Shown here one piece after another: positions 9,280 to 19,889 of a DNA stretch of 64,000 bases (positions are counted from its first letter, which is position 1; every line of letters starts with the position of its first letter). Both the position numbers and the translations under genes were made by a program. The DNA comes from Emcibacteraceae bacterium (GTDB lineage Bacteria; Pseudomonadota; Alphaproteobacteria; Sphingomonadales; Emcibacteraceae). The stretch is from assembly GCA_041396985.1 (NCBI GenBank), contig JAWKXO010000002.1:684731-748730 (forward strand). Reading direction: 5' to 3'. The notes beneath the pieces were generated by a model. The model was not told the DNA's origin. It did not search any database and worked only from the letters and a program-made list of their open reading frames with translations.

Positions 9280-10596
9280 ATGAATAACACGCCACATTTG
9301 TCCATGGATGAATTAATTGCTTTTGCCAACCAGTTTTATACATTGATACTGAAATGGCTGAAGGTTAATCTGCTGTCGTTTGAAAGCCTTATACAGCTTG
9401 GTATTATATTTATATTATTTTTGCTAAGTTACTTTGCAGCAAGAGCTTTTTCACCATTTGTGCATAAAGTTTTTCAAGAAAAAACAATTTACAAGAGAAT
9501 AGAAAAATTTCTGAAAGCTCTATATCTGCCGTTATTATGGTGCATTCTTGTCTTTATTGCCTGGCAGGTTTCCGCAAGTTTAAATGGCCCGATTATATTT
9601 CTGAGGCTGGCAACGAGCCTTATTATATTGTGGATTGTCATTACCTGGGTCACATTGATGATCGAAAGCGAAACCATTTCAAGAATTATCCGCATTGTTG
9701 CCTGGACAATGGTGATCCTGAATATTTTCGGACTTCTTGATGATTTCATTAACCTTCTGTCGACCACAACGTTCACTTTTGGTACAACGACGATCAGTAT
9801 ATTGTCTATTATTACGGGTTTGACAACCTCGGTAGTTTTGATCTGGGGGGCATTGTTTCTTTCGAGCGTTATAGAAGCCAAGTTGCGTGATGCCCCAAAT
9901 GTGACCCCTTCTGCCCGTGTTCTTTTAAGTAAACTGTCATCTATTTTGCTTGTGGTTATTGCTTTTCTATTTGCCATATCCAGTATGGGGATTGACTTGA
10001 CTGCACTGGCAGTCTTTGGCGGTGCGATTGGTGTTGGTCTTGGTTTCGGTCTTCAGAAGGTTGTTTCTAACTTTATCAGTGGTGTCATTCTTCTGCTGGA
10101 TAAATCCATTAAGCCCGGTGATGTGATTGAAATATCGGGAACATACGGACGGATCAACAAGCTTGCAGCACGTTATACATCGGTGATATCCCGGGATGGG
10201 CGTGAACATCTGGTGCCGAATGAAGATATTATTACCCAGCCTGTGATTAACTGGACATTTTCGGATAAAAAAGTTCGCCGCCATTTACCGCTTAATGTGT
10301 CCTATAACAGTGACATTGAAAAAGCGATGGACCTGATGCTGGAAGCGGCGGCTGAATCTCCCCGTGTTATTAAAAACCCGGCAGCGCGGGCGCTGGTCAA
10401 AGGGTTTGGCGATAACGGCGTCGATCTGGAGCTTAGAATGTGGATCAGGGACAGTGAGAATGGTGTGACCAATATTGCCAGTGAGGTTTACTTGAAAATC
10501 TGGCATAAATTTAATGCTAACGGTATCGAATTTCCCTATCCGCAAAGGGATGTCCATATTGTTTCCAATAAAACGCGTGGTGATGATTTCCAGTAA
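9280..10596 (+). CDS. MscS-family mechanosensitive ion channel
   Basis: A 438-residue membrane protein with about five hydrophobic segments in the first 270 residues and a soluble C-terminal half. The pore-lining helix is recognisable in the Gly/Ala-rich segment AVFGGAIGVGLGFGLQ, followed by the beta domain GDVIEISGTYGRI and the conserved LVPN. Channels of this family open under membrane tension to release solutes on osmotic downshock. It starts at the base after the tadA stop and is convergent with purD, with only eight bases between. It is longer than E. coli MscS because of extra N-terminal helices. Confidence 0.9.
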   Translation: MNNTPHLSMDELIAFANQFYTLILKWLKVNLLSFESLIQLGIIFILFLLSYFAARAFSPFVHKVFQEKTIYKRIEKFLKALYLPLLWCILVFIAWQVSASLNGPIIFLRLATSLIILWIVITWVTLMIESETISRIIRIVAWTMVILNIFGLLDDFINLLSTTTFTFGTTTISILSIITGLTTSVVLIWGALFLSSVIEAKLRDAPNVTPSARVLLSKLSSILLVVIAFLFAISSMGIDLTALAVFGGAIGVGLGFGLQKVVSNFISGVILLLDKSIKPGDVIEISGTYGRINKLAARYTSVISRDGREHLVPNEDIITQPVINWTFSDKKVRRHLPLNVSYNSDIEKAMDLMLEAAAESPRVIKNPAARALVKGFGDNGVDLELRMWIRDSENGVTNIASEVYLKIWHKFNANGIEFPYPQRDVHIVSNKTRGDDFQ

Positions 10597-10604
10597 TTGA
10601 TCGG

Positions 10605-11882
10605 TTATTTTTTCTCGCGCTCGACAGCACGCCAACCGATATCACGGCGGCAGAAGCCTTCGGGCCAGTTAATCTGATCAAGTGCCGTGTACGCGTCCCG
10701 TTTTGCTTCTGTAACACTGTTTGCAATCGACGTGATATTGAGCACCCGACCTCCGGTGGCTAGGATTTTATCGCCGCTTTTTTTGGTCCCTGCATGAAAG
10801 ATCATAATATTTTCTGCTGAACCCGCCGTCTGCAGGTTTCCGATTTCCGTATTTTTCTCATAACTTCCCGGATAACCTTTTGCGGCCATGACGACATTAA
10901 GGGATACTTTATCTGACCATTTAGCACTCATCTGATCAAGTGTTCCGTCAGCACAGGCCATTAAAAGAGGAACAATATCACTTTCAAGCCGCATCATCAG
11001 GCACTGACATTCAGGGTCACCGAACCGGACATTATATTCAATCAGCTCAGGTCCTTTTTTGGTAATCATCAGTCCGGCGAATAGGACCCCTTTAAAGGGG
11101 CGCCCTTCAGCAGCCATGCCTTTGACGGTCGGCAAAATAATTTCATCAATAGTTCGGGTAATCATATCATCGTCCATTACCGGCGCCGGGGAATAGGCCC
11201 CCATCCCTCCGGTATTTGGGCCGGTATCGCCTTCACCAACCCGTTTATGATCCTGCGCCGTTCCGAAAGGCAGTATATTTTTACCGTCGGTAAGGACAAA
11301 AAAGCTTGCTTCCTCTCCGCTAAGAAATTCTTCAACGACAAGTTCGGCCCCGGCACTGCCAAACTGGCCGCTTAATATATCATCAATTGCATCATTTGCC
11401 TGATCCAGGGTTTCGGCAATAATCACCCCTTTTCCGGCCGCAAGTCCATCAGCCTTTATAACGATAGGGGCGCCATTTGCTGCGACAAATTTTTTGGCCT
11501 TTTTCGCATCACTGAAGCGACCATAAGCGGCTGTTGGGATATTATATTTTGCACAAAGATCTTTGGTAAATCCTTTGGAACCTTCAAGAACGGCGGCATT
11601 GGCGCTAGGGCCGAAAACTTTTATATCTTCTTCTTTAAGCCGGTCGGCAAGGCCGTCTACGAGTGGTGCTTCCGGGCCAATAACAACGAAATCTATCTTT
11701 TTTTCGCGGCAAAAGGAAATAACATCATCATGATTTTCTGCATCCAGACGGACAAGTGTGGCAATATCGCCCATGCCGCCATTGCCCGGTGCAACATAAA
11801 GTTCATCAAGAAGTGGGGACTGTGCGATTTTCCAGCTAAGTGAATGTTCGCGTCCACCAGAACCAATGACTAAAATATTCAT
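10605..11882 (-). CDS. purD: Phosphoribosylamine-glycine ligase
   Basis: A 425-residue ATP-grasp enzyme of purine synthesis that joins phosphoribosylamine and glycine. The N-terminus has the GSGGREHSL signature; the central ATP-grasp domain shows [13 protein letters not shown] and the family signature RFGDPECQ. Length is standard. An AAGGAA ribosome binding site precedes the ATG at 11882. The gene is divergent from xseA, with an 81-base shared promoter region, and is transcribed alone. Confidence 0.96.
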   Translation of the reverse strand: MNILVIGSGGREHSLSWKIAQSPLLDELYVAPGNGGMGDIATLVRLDAENHDDVISFCREKKIDFVVIGPEAPLVDGLADRLKEEDIKVFGPSANAAVLEGSKGFTKDLCAKYNIPTAAYGRFSDAKKAKKFVAANGAPIVIKADGLAAGKGVIIAETLDQANDAIDDILSGQFGSAGAELVVEEFLSGEEASFFVLTDGKNILPFGTAQDHKRVGEGDTGPNTGGMGAYSPAPVMDDDMITRTIDEIILPTVKGMAAEGRPFKGVLFAGLMITKKGPELIEYNVRFGDPECQCLMMRLESDIVPLLMACADGTLDQMSAKWSDKVSLNVVMAAKGYPGSYEKNTEIGNLQTAGSAENIMIFHAGTKKSGDKILATGGRVLNITSIANSVTEAKRDAYTALDQINWPEGFCRRDIGWRAVEREKK

Positions 11883-11963
11883 GAGTAATTTCCTTTTTAA
11901 ATCTTTTTCTCTCTTGTATCATAGCGACCATGAGAAGCAAGCCGACAATATTGAAAATGAAGA

Positions 11964-13397
11964 ATGATGAGCGATTATCCGTTTAATAATGAAGTGACCC
12001 AAAGCAATGCAAAGGAATATTCAGTCACTGAATTAAGTCTGGCGCTGAAGCGAACTGTTGAAGAGCAGTTTGGTTATGTGAAATTAAGAGGTGAAATTTC
12101 CGGCCTTAAAAGGGCAGCATCGGGTCATATTTATCTCAATCTTAAGGATGATAATTCGGTGATTGATGCCGTCATGTGGAAAGGGGTGTCGGGCAGGCTT
12201 ACATTTCGTCCGGAAGACGGGCTTGAGGTTGTTGCAACCGGCAAGCTGACGACCTATCCAGGTCGGTCAAAATATCAGATCGTCATTGAAAATATGGAGG
12301 TCGCCGGGGAAGGCGCATTGATGGCACTTCTCGAAAAGAGAAAAAAAGAACTTGCCGCAGAAGGGCTCTTTGACCAAAACCGTAAATTACCCATCCCCTA
12401 CCTGCCGGAAGTTATTGGCGTCGTGACGTCACCAACCGGATCGGTTATTCGTGATATTCTCCACCGTTTATCGGACCGGTTCCCGCGTCATGTTCTGGTT
12501 TGGCCGGTACTGGTTCAGGGGGAAGGGGCCTCAAAGCAGATTGCGGAGGCCATAGACGGTTTTAATGCCCTTGATGGGACAGCAACAATTCCAAGGCCTG
12601 ATGTGCTGATTGTTGCACGAGGAGGCGGTAGCCTTGAGGATCTCTGGTGTTTTAATGAGGAAGAAGTCATCCGTGCGGTTGCCCGATCAAAAATTCCGCT
12701 GATTTCAGCGGTTGGTCATGAAACAGATACCACCCTTATTGATTATGTTTCTGACTTCCGTTCACCAACACCGACGGCTGCTGCGGAACGGGCTGTGCCG
12801 GTTCGGGATGATCTGGTTTATACGATAAAGGACTTCGACCTGCGCCTTGAAAAAGCCACAAGAAGATATATTAATAATCTCGAACAAAAAGTAGAAGGCC
12901 TGGGACGCGGCCTGCCAAAACCATCTGAGCTGCTTAGTTTGGTTTCACAGCGGTTTGATGAGCTTAGCGAACGAATGCCCCGGGCCCTTAAGATAAGTGT
13001 TGAGCGACAGGCTTTCAAACTGGAGAGAATAAAAGGCCTTTTGCGGCCCGAGACATTAAAATCGGAAATAAAACGTGCTGACGAAAGAATTAAAACCACT
13101 GACGAACGAATGAACAGAGCCATTTCAAATTATATGATCCAAAGACGGACAGAATATCAAAATCCCGCCCGACTGCTTGAAAGCTTAAGTTATCAGAAAG
13201 TTCTGGAACGGGGGTTCGCGGTCATTAGGGATGATCACGGAAAAGCGCTTAGCGAAGGCAAAAATATTGCAACTGGGGATCGTCTGGCGATTGAATTCAG
13301 AGATGGAAAAGTTGATGTAATGGCCACTGGCGGCAAAGCCAAGACCGTAAATAAAAAGAAAAAGGCTGACCAGAATGAACAGGGGCAATTGTTATGA
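11964..13397 (+). CDS. xseA: Exodeoxyribonuclease VII large subunit
   Basis: A 477-residue subunit of the ssDNA exonuclease ExoVII. It has an N-terminal OB-fold (about 18-115, beginning YSVTELSLALKRTVE), the catalytic core with VVTSPTGSVIRDI, ARGGGSLEDLW and the conserved SAVGHETDTTL, then a long helical coiled-coil region rich in Arg/Glu/Lys. The frame opens ATGATG; the second ATG is equally possible. Its stop overlaps the next gene by four bases (ATGA). The small subunit gene xseB is not in the window. Confidence 0.95.
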   Translation: MMSDYPFNNEVTQSNAKEYSVTELSLALKRTVEEQFGYVKLRGEISGLKRAASGHIYLNLKDDNSVIDAVMWKGVSGRLTFRPEDGLEVVATGKLTTYPGRSKYQIVIENMEVAGEGALMALLEKRKKELAAEGLFDQNRKLPIPYLPEVIGVVTSPTGSVIRDILHRLSDRFPRHVLVWPVLVQGEGASKQIAEAIDGFNALDGTATIPRPDVLIVARGGGSLEDLWCFNEEEVIRAVARSKIPLISAVGHETDTTLIDYVSDFRSPTPTAAAERAVPVRDDLVYTIKDFDLRLEKATRRYINNLEQKVEGLGRGLPKPSELLSLVSQRFDELSERMPRALKISVERQAFKLERIKGLLRPETLKSEIKRADERIKTTDERMNRAISNYMIQRRTEYQNPARLLESLSYQKVLERGFAVIRDDHGKALSEGKNIATGDRLAIEFRDGKVDVMATGGKAKTVNKKKKADQNEQGQLL

Positions 13398-14203
13398 AGC
13401 AATTATTTCTGGCAAGCATATTTTTTATGTTGAGCAATGCATTAAGTTATGCCAGCAACGATTTGGGCATTAAAGAACCACTTAAACAGGGGGGCTATTA
13501 TGTCGGAAATGTTTCACCCGGCGATAAAGTAACATTCCAGGGAGAGACCGTTAAAACGGACCCTGAAGGATATTTTGTAATCGGGCTTGGCTGGCAATAT
13601 AAGTCTGTGGCCAATATTCGTGTTGATCACAAAGCCGGGGGGTTTACCATGTACCATCTTGATGTTGAGCCTCATGATTATGAAGTCGAAGAAATTACCG
13701 GGCTTCCACCAAAATATGTTGCACCGCCAAAGGAGGTCCAGGAGCGGATAGCAAGAGATGCGGCAGACGTTCGTGCCGCTCGTGAAACGGACAGTGATCT
13801 TGAAAATTTCAGGGAACAGATGATCTGGCCGGTAAAGGGAAGAATTAGCGGCAGATTTGGATCGCATCGGGTGCTTAATGGTGAACCAAGAAGCCCACAT
13901 ACCGGACTTGATATTGCGCCGGGACAGGGGGCTTTAATTGTGGCGCCATTAGGGGGCAAAGTGACACTCGTGAGTGATCAGTATTTGACAGGAAATACCA
14001 TGATTATTGATCATGGGCATGGCTTGAGCAGTGTTTATGCCCATATGGAAAAAACAATGGTTAAGCAAGGCGATACGGTAAAGCAGGGGGACCCGATTGG
14101 AACCGTTGGTATGTCCGGCCGGGCCACAGGCCCTCATCTCCACTGGGGGATGAATTGGTATAAAGTGCGCCTTAATGCGGGTGTGGCAATTGGCATTGAA
14201 TGA
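13394..14203 (+). CDS. Exported M23-family peptidoglycan peptidase
   Basis: A 269-residue protein with an N-terminal signal peptide (about 1-21, cleavage after SYA). The C-terminal third is a LytM/M23 zinc endopeptidase domain: H169 and D173 (HTGLD), H217 (YAHM) and H248/H250 (GPHLHW) supply the metal site. The N-terminal part contains a stretch seen before M23 domains in alphaproteobacteria (GDKVTFQGETVKTDPEG). All catalytic residues are present, so it should cleave peptidoglycan cross-links in the periplasm. It overlaps xseA by four bases and is followed by an outer-membrane protein gene. Confidence 0.9.
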   Translation: MKQLFLASIFFMLSNALSYASNDLGIKEPLKQGGYYVGNVSPGDKVTFQGETVKTDPEGYFVIGLGWQYKSVANIRVDHKAGGFTMYHLDVEPHDYEVEEITGLPPKYVAPPKEVQERIARDAADVRAARETDSDLENFREQMIWPVKGRISGRFGSHRVLNGEPRSPHTGLDIAPGQGALIVAPLGGKVTLVSDQYLTGNTMIIDHGHGLSSVYAHMEKTMVKQGDTVKQGDPIGTVGMSGRATGPHLHWGMNWYKVRLNAGVAIGIE

Positions 14204-14239
14204 TGGCAATTGAATGAAAAAAATTTCAAGGAGTATTTG

Positions 14240-14926
14240 ATGACACTTAAGAAAATCATGTTAAGTCTGTTATGTCTAATCGTTATGGTTCCTGTCACCG
14301 TACAGGCGCAAACACGCCTTTTTGGCGGAGAGCTGGCTTTTAATGCATCTTTACTGAGTGATTATCGTTTTCGTGGTGTTTCCAAATCCAACAATGATGT
14401 TGCTGTTCAGGGAGGCATAGACTGGTTTGCAGATAATGGTATTTATACCGGTGCCTGGGCGTCAAACGTTTCTGATTTTCGTGGTGCAGATGTTGAAACC
14501 AATTTTTATGCCGGATATAGCAGGGAATCGAATGGTATAATTTATGATATTGGAGCCACGGCATATGTTTATCCTGGTGGGAATAATGCCACGTATTTTG
14601 AAACATACGGTTCAGTCGGCGTTGATTTTGGCTTGCTCACAAGCACATTGGGCATTTCCTATATGCCAAGTCAGAGTAATAATGGCAGTCAGGATAATAT
14701 TTATTTTTACAATGAAACCCGTGGACAAGTCCCCAACACGCCTTTTTCCATAAATCTGCATTTGGGCTATGAGGACGGTTTCTTTGGCAATAATAAATGG
14801 GATTGGCGACTGGGCACCAGTGTCACTTTTGATAAATTTGAACTTGGTATATCCTATGTTGATACAAATGTGGTTGGCAGACGTTCGGATTCAGGGGTTG
14901 TTTTCAGGGTGGCAGCATTCTTCTAA
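14240..14926 (+). CDS. TorF-family putative outer-membrane porin
   Basis: A 228-residue protein starting MTLKKIMLS with a signal peptide ending at VQAQ. The frame is open back to 14210, but the ATG at 14240 has an AAGGAG ribosome binding site seven bases upstream and yields a clean signal peptide, so I chose it. The mature protein begins with the conserved N-terminal strand LLSDYRFRGVSKSN typical of the TIGR02001/TorF group, then alternating short strands and a terminal FRVAAFF, as expected for a beta-barrel ending in phenylalanine. The substrate is unknown. Confidence 0.8.
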   Translation: MTLKKIMLSLLCLIVMVPVTVQAQTRLFGGELAFNASLLSDYRFRGVSKSNNDVAVQGGIDWFADNGIYTGAWASNVSDFRGADVETNFYAGYSRESNGIIYDIGATAYVYPGGNNATYFETYGSVGVDFGLLTSTLGISYMPSQSNNGSQDNIYFYNETRGQVPNTPFSINLHLGYEDGFFGNNKWDWRLGTSVTFDKFELGISYVDTNVVGRRSDSGVVFRVAAFF

Positions 14927-15091
14927 ACTGAAAAAATAAAGAGCAAAGATTACAGTTTTCCTTGAAAAAACAATATCACTACAATAGTGGATTGAAATAA
15001 CATTCATTTGTATAAACTAATGTTTGTTATTTAATTTACTTTGCGTTAAGTGCAGGGTTAGATTTGAAGCTAATTTCATATGTGCGATTGA

Positions 15092-16306
15092 ATGTTCAAA
15101 ATTATTTTATCGATTACGGCCTTATTATTAAGCATCGTTATATTGCAGTTTGCCAATAGCGTGGTCGCGCCAACTGTTGTGCTAAATGCCAATAGTTCCG
15201 GTTCATCTCTGGGCAGCGTGGGCATGATTCCGACCGTATACGGGCTTGGGTTTGTTTTGGGGTGCTTCTGGGCAAGAAAACTGCTTATGAATATTGGCCA
15301 TATCAGAAGCTTTACTTTTGCGGCTGCCGTGCTGGCATCGTTAACGCTTATGATGCATTTAATGCAGGATGCTGCTGTTTGGACAATTTTTCGTGGCATA
15401 ATGGGCTGTGCGATTGCCATTATCATGACATGTGTTGATAGCTGGGTCGGACATGTTACTCCGCTTGAAATACGGGGGCGGATTATGGGATTTTATTCAA
15501 CAATTACGAAACTGGCCTATGTTGGGGCACCGGCTCTACTGTCTTATTCAGCCGGGTTTAGTGATAATGCCATAATATTCTGTGTTCTGCTTTTTATTAT
15601 ATCGCTTATCCCGGTTTGTCTGACAAAACTACCTCAGCCTGAAATTGGCCCCGGGGTATCAACGTCATTTAGAAAAATATTGCATGATGCGCCTAGTGCT
15701 TTCATTGCCGCCTTCATTCTCGGTTTTACCAATAGCGCGGTGCTTAATATGATGCCTGTATATGGTGTTGAAGTCGGTCTGATTAAATCCCAAGCCCTTA
15801 TATTGCTGGTAGCGGCTCATTTTGGGGGCCTTTTGCTACAATGGCCATCTGGTTTTATGTCAGATATTTTAGGTCGTCGTAAAATAATGATCATCGGATT
15901 TTCCGTTTCCGCCTGTATGGCCGTTGCCATGACGTTTCCTTTTGCAGCAAATCAGGTTAACGCCCTGATTTTATGTTTTATCTGGGGCGGAGCAGCTCTT
16001 TCTCTTTACTCAATCGCATTATCCCATGCCATTGATCACGTAAGTCATAATGAAACTGTAGCCGTCTGCGCAACAATCCTGACAACCTGGTCAATCGGGT
16101 CAATTTTTGGCCCTGTCGTTGCCGGTAATCTTATGCAATTCTCAGGTGCAAAGGCTTTGTTCTTATTTTGTGGCGGCTTTCATGCGCTAGTTGCGGCCTT
16201 CATAATAGTGCGTGTTATTTTAACGGCCAAAAGAGTTAGTAAAGAAGGTACTCTGCCGCCGGAAGAAATGGAAAATCTGGTCTGGCCGCAAAACAGACCT
16301 TTATAA
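15092..16306 (+). CDS. MFS transporter (YcaD-like)
   Basis: A 404-residue protein with about twelve hydrophobic helices and no signal peptide. The inter-helix loop 2-3 motif is degenerate, but SGFMSDILGRRKIMI after helix 7-8 is the typical MFS loop (DxxGRR). The overall character resembles YcaD-type major facilitator transporters of unknown substrate. It is preceded by a 165-base AT-rich gap that contains an imperfect dyad at 14996-15031, so it probably has its own promoter. The ribosome binding site before the ATG at 15092 is poor. Confidence 0.82.
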   Translation: MFKIILSITALLLSIVILQFANSVVAPTVVLNANSSGSSLGSVGMIPTVYGLGFVLGCFWARKLLMNIGHIRSFTFAAAVLASLTLMMHLMQDAAVWTIFRGIMGCAIAIIMTCVDSWVGHVTPLEIRGRIMGFYSTITKLAYVGAPALLSYSAGFSDNAIIFCVLLFIISLIPVCLTKLPQPEIGPGVSTSFRKILHDAPSAFIAAFILGFTNSAVLNMMPVYGVEVGLIKSQALILLVAAHFGGLLLQWPSGFMSDILGRRKIMIIGFSVSACMAVAMTFPFAANQVNALILCFIWGGAALSLYSIALSHAIDHVSHNETVAVCATILTTWSIGSIFGPVVAGNLMQFSGAKALFLFCGGFHALVAAFIIVRVILTAKRVSKEGTLPPEEMENLVWPQNRPL

Positions 16307-16321
16307 TTTTAATTGGGTAGA

Positions 16322-17674
16322 TTAATTTCCCGCCAGCATCATTTTGTCAATACGCACAGTTGGCGCATCAGTGCCATATTTAATTTCCAGATCATCAGCG
16401 GCGGTAAGGTTCATAAACATTTTCTTGAGATTGCCGGCAATTGTTATTTCATTTACCGGATAGCTTAATTTTCCATTTTCAATCCAGAAACCGCTGGCTC
16501 CCCGACTGTAATCACCAGTAATGCCATTGACACTGCTGCCAATCAGTTCGGTGACATAAAAACCATTTTTAATATCCCCGATAAGATCTTCAACACTGAC
16601 TGCTCCTGCATCCATAAATAAATTACTTGTAGATGGGGATGGTGGACTTGATGTTCCCCTTCCAGCGCGACCGTTGCTGGTTAGACCAAGTTGCCGTGCA
16701 CTGCTACTGTCTAGGATCCAGTTTTTTAATTCACCATTTGAAATAATTTCAAGCGGTGCATTTCTGACCCCTTCACCATCAAAGGGGCGAGAGGACGGCC
16801 CACGTAAAATATGCGGATTATCTGTTATATTTATATTCTCAGGAAAAATCTGGTTGCCCATAAGTTCTAGCAGGAAACTGGTTTTGCGGGCAATCGATGC
16901 ACCATTAATGGCACTAGCAAGATGTCCTACAAGCGTTCTGGATACCCTTGGGTCGTAAACGACAGGAATTTCACAGGATTTAACTTTTTTCGGATTTAAT
17001 TTTTTAAGGGTCCGCTCGGCCGCTTCACGCGCTATTTTATAGGGGCTTTCCATATCTTCAAAATGGCGGCGCGATGTCCAGGCATAATCGCGCTCCATTG
17101 CTGTACCACTACCGGCAATTACGGAAATACTACAGCCAAAATTGCTTGATTTGTAATGACCAACAAAGCCATCCGTATTGGCAAGGGTAATGGCTCCCTT
17201 GGTGGCACTGGCGCCGGCCCCTTCCGAATTTGTAATGCCTTGAATGTCCAAAGCATGGGCTTCAGCTTCGGCAGCAATATTTTTAAGAGTTTCTTCATCC
17301 AGCTCATGACTGTCATAAAGGTCCAGCTCGGGGATGTTATCAAGTGCCAGCAGTTTTTTATCTGCGAGGCCACAATAAGGGTCTTCTGGCGTGTTTCTCG
17401 CCATGTCAATCGCCCGGGAGACCAGTTCTTCAAGCGTATGATCGGACATATCACTGGACGAAACAATCGCCTGATTTTTTCCAATGATGACACGCAGTCC
17501 CAGATCGGAATTTTCTGATCTTTCAATATCCTCTAGTTTACCTAGACGCCAGGAAACAGAACTGGAACTGCCGGTAAAGAAAACTGCATCGGCATGATCG
17601 GCCCCGCTTTTTTTTGCTTTTTTGACGAGATTTTCCAGTCTTTCGGGTGACATCATATTTGCGTTTTCACTCAT
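16322..17674 (-). CDS. pmbA: TldD/PmbA-family metalloprotease subunit PmbA (TldE)
   Basis: A 450-residue protein of the PmbA/TldE side of the family, the partner that forms a heterodimer with TldD. Features include GLRVIIGKNQAIVSSSD near the N-terminus and GRAGRGTSS and GITGDYSRGASGF late in the chain. It lacks the HExxxH zinc motif, as expected for PmbA. The frame can be extended to a TTG at 17689 inside ubiD, but the ATG at 17674 has an AGGA site five bases upstream and is preferred. Its gene follows ubiD closely. The matching TldD is encoded at 62197-63642. Confidence 0.93.
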   Translation of the reverse strand: MSENANMMSPERLENLVKKAKKSGADHADAVFFTGSSSSVSWRLGKLEDIERSENSDLGLRVIIGKNQAIVSSSDMSDHTLEELVSRAIDMARNTPEDPYCGLADKKLLALDNIPELDLYDSHELDEETLKNIAAEAEAHALDIQGITNSEGAGASATKGAITLANTDGFVGHYKSSNFGCSISVIAGSGTAMERDYAWTSRRHFEDMESPYKIAREAAERTLKKLNPKKVKSCEIPVVYDPRVSRTLVGHLASAINGASIARKTSFLLELMGNQIFPENINITDNPHILRGPSSRPFDGEGVRNAPLEIISNGELKNWILDSSSARQLGLTSNGRAGRGTSSPPSPSTSNLFMDAGAVSVEDLIGDIKNGFYVTELIGSSVNGITGDYSRGASGFWIENGKLSYPVNEITIAGNLKKMFMNLTAADDLEIKYGTDAPTVRIDKMMLAGN

Positions 17675-17681
17675 ACCTATC

Positions 17682-19166
17682 CTATTCAATATTTAGTTTT
17701 AACCACTTTTCATCGACAGTTTTTATAATGTTTTCGTCCATGCTGATCTGTTTTCCCCATTCCCGGTTTGTCTCTCCATCCATTTTATTAGTTGCATCAA
17801 GGCCTATTTTACCGCCGAGGCCTGAGACGGGAGAGGCAAAGTCAAGATAATCAATCGGGGTGTTTTCAGTAAGTGTGGTGTCTCTTACCGGGTCCATTCT
17901 GGTGGACATGGCCCAAATCACTTCTTTCCAGTCACGGGCATTGATATCATCATCGACGACAATAACAAACTTGGTATAGATAAACTGCCTCAGATATGAC
18001 CAGACGCCCATCATGACCCTTTTTGCGTGTCCGGCATAGGCCTTTTTAATGGAAACCACAGCCACCCGGTAAGAGCATCCTTCCGGCGGCAACCAGAAAT
18101 CAACTATTTCCGGAAATTGCTGTTGAAGCAGGGGAATAAATATTTCATTTAAAGCTTCCCCAAGAATTGATGGTTCGTCCGGTGGTTTTCCGGTATAAGT
18201 CGAAAGATAAATCGGATTTTTACGCATTGTAATGGCGCTTGCCGTGAAAACCGGAAATTTCTCAATACTGTTATAATAACCTGTGTGATCACCAAATGGA
18301 CCTTCATCGCCATAATCATTCAGGGATACATGGCCTTCTATGACAATTTCTGCGGTTGATGGTACCTTCAGTGGAACAGTAATACAGTCAACAAGTTCGG
18401 TTTTTTTACCCCGAAGCAGTCCAGCAAACTGATATTCGGATAAGGTATCCGGAACCGGGGTCACCGCTCCCAGGATCGTTGCCGGGTCGGCACCGATCAC
18501 CACAGCAACTGGCAAAGGTTCCGATTTTTCCGCTTTCCAGCGCCGGTGATGCTGGGCACCACCACGATGTTTGAGCCAGCGCATCAAAGTCTGGTTTTTA
18601 TTAAGCAACTGCATCCGGTATATGCCGAGATTATAATCATCCTCTTTGATTTTTCCCGGACCTTTTGAAACCACTAGCGGCCATGTGATAAGAGGCGAGG
18701 CATCATCCGGCCAGCATTTCTGTATTGGCAGCATGTTAAGGTCAATATCATCACCAGTCAGGATCACATCTTGCACAGGGCCTGATTTTACGGTTTTAGG
18801 CCGCATGGTCATGGCTTTTTTCAGCATGGGAAGCTTATCAAGCGCATCCTTAAACCCGCTTGGCGGCTCCGGCTGTCTCAGCTCAGCCAGCGTTTTACCA
18901 ATATTTCTAAGATCTTCGGGTTTTGCATTAATGCCCATCGCCACGCGTTCAACAGTGCCAAATAAATTGGTAAGAACCGGCATGCTGCTTTTGCTCCCGT
19001 CACATTTTATGACGTTTTCAAACAGTAGGGCGGGCCCAGATTTGCTTAGGGTTCTACAGCCTATTTCTGTCATTTCCAGATCGGCAGAAACAGGTTCTTG
19101 TACGCGAACAAGTTTGTTCGCGTGTTCAAGGCTATCAATAAAATCTCTTAATGATGAAAATGTCAT
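17682..19166 (-). CDS. ubiD: 3-octaprenyl-4-hydroxybenzoate carboxy-lyase
   Basis: A 494-residue prenylated-FMN-dependent decarboxylase of ubiquinone synthesis. It shows the family's NLGIYRMQ segment, the [10 protein letters not shown] region, and [15 protein letters not shown], which carries part of the active-site acid network. Length matches UbiD. Substrate comes from UbiA, encoded at 23542-24486. It is followed by pmbA seven bases downstream and preceded by ppa. The UbiX partner that makes prenylated FMN is not in the window. Confidence 0.95.
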   Translation of the reverse strand: MTFSSLRDFIDSLEHANKLVRVQEPVSADLEMTEIGCRTLSKSGPALLFENVIKCDGSKSSMPVLTNLFGTVERVAMGINAKPEDLRNIGKTLAELRQPEPPSGFKDALDKLPMLKKAMTMRPKTVKSGPVQDVILTGDDIDLNMLPIQKCWPDDASPLITWPLVVSKGPGKIKEDDYNLGIYRMQLLNKNQTLMRWLKHRGGAQHHRRWKAEKSEPLPVAVVIGADPATILGAVTPVPDTLSEYQFAGLLRGKKTELVDCITVPLKVPSTAEIVIEGHVSLNDYGDEGPFGDHTGYYNSIEKFPVFTASAITMRKNPIYLSTYTGKPPDEPSILGEALNEIFIPLLQQQFPEIVDFWLPPEGCSYRVAVVSIKKAYAGHAKRVMMGVWSYLRQFIYTKFVIVVDDDINARDWKEVIWAMSTRMDPVRDTTLTENTPIDYLDFASPVSGLGGKIGLDATNKMDGETNREWGKQISMDENIIKTVDEKWLKLNIE

Positions 19167-19208
19167 GATTTCTTATAGGTGAAATCTGACAAAATGATAA
19201 GCGGAAAA

Positions 19209-19757
19209 TTAATCGTTATTTGCCGAAGAATTTTTTTGGCGTTCAATAGATTCCATAATAATCCGTTTTGCCGTTTCAGGACCTTCCCAGCCGATAATTT
19301 TTACCCATTTTCCATCCTCCAGATCTTTGTAATGATCAAAGAAATGCTGAATTTGCTTTAGCAAAAGATCAGGAAGGTCGTTATGAGAGTGTACATCCTT
19401 ATAAGTTGGGTCTGTTTTCAGGTCTGGAACAGCAAGTATTTTTTCATCCTGCCCAGCTTCATCTTCCATCAGTAAGACGCCGATCGGACGGGCACGAATA
19501 ATACAGCCCGGAACCAGCGGCTCATTCACAACAACAAGCACATCACATGGATCACCATCATCCGATAATGTATGCGGCATATAGCCATAGTTGGCGGGAT
19601 AGCGCATTGGTGTATGAAGGATGCGGTCAACAAGGATCGCGCCACTACGCTTATGCATTTCATATTTTACAGCGGCGCCGCCGACAGGAACTTCAATAAT
19701 GACGTTGATTTCTTCCGGTGGGTTGAGGCCGGCGTTAATTTTTTCAATATAGGGCAT
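19209..19757 (-). CDS. ppa: Soluble inorganic pyrophosphatase (family I)
   Basis: A 182-residue cytosolic enzyme that hydrolyses pyrophosphate to two phosphates. The signature [10 protein letters not shown] supplies the metal-binding aspartates, and the N-terminus [14 protein letters not shown] is the usual alphaproteobacterial start. The frame is open upstream to 19838, which would add a 27-residue extension with several Cys/Gln unlike the family, so I placed the start at 19757. No strong ribosome binding site is seen there, leaving the extended start possible. The next gene upstream encodes a membrane pyrophosphatase, separated by a terminator. Confidence 0.93.
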   Translation of the reverse strand: MPYIEKINAGLNPPEEINVIIEVPVGGAAVKYEMHKRSGAILVDRILHTPMRYPANYGYMPHTLSDDGDPCDVLVVVNEPLVPGCIIRARPIGVLLMEDEAGQDEKILAVPDLKTDPTYKDVHSHNDLPDLLLKQIQHFFDHYKDLEDGKWVKIIGWEGPETAKRIIMESIERQKNSSANND

Positions 19758-19838
19758 TAAAATAACTCGTGCGAATCGTTGTTGACAGTATTGGGCGCAA
19801 TATAGCCAATCATTCTGGTTTGTCAGCATGTTTTTCAC

Positions 19839-19868
19839 AAAAAAAACCCCGCTATGTGCGGGGTTTTT
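19839..19868 (-). terminator. Rho-independent terminator of hppA
   Basis: A six-base-pair GC stem, CCCCGC/GCGGGG, with loop TATGT at 19847-19863, flanked by A and T runs. Read on the minus strand it ends in eight T residues just past the hppA stop, so it separates hppA from ppa. Confidence 0.85.
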
Positions 19869-19889
19869 AAAATATTTTATATATTAAGT

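Noticed and set aside
18646..19182. A 178-residue plus-strand frame.
   Set aside because: It is opposite the ubiD N-terminal half; Ser/Pro-rich composition is typical of antisense shadow.
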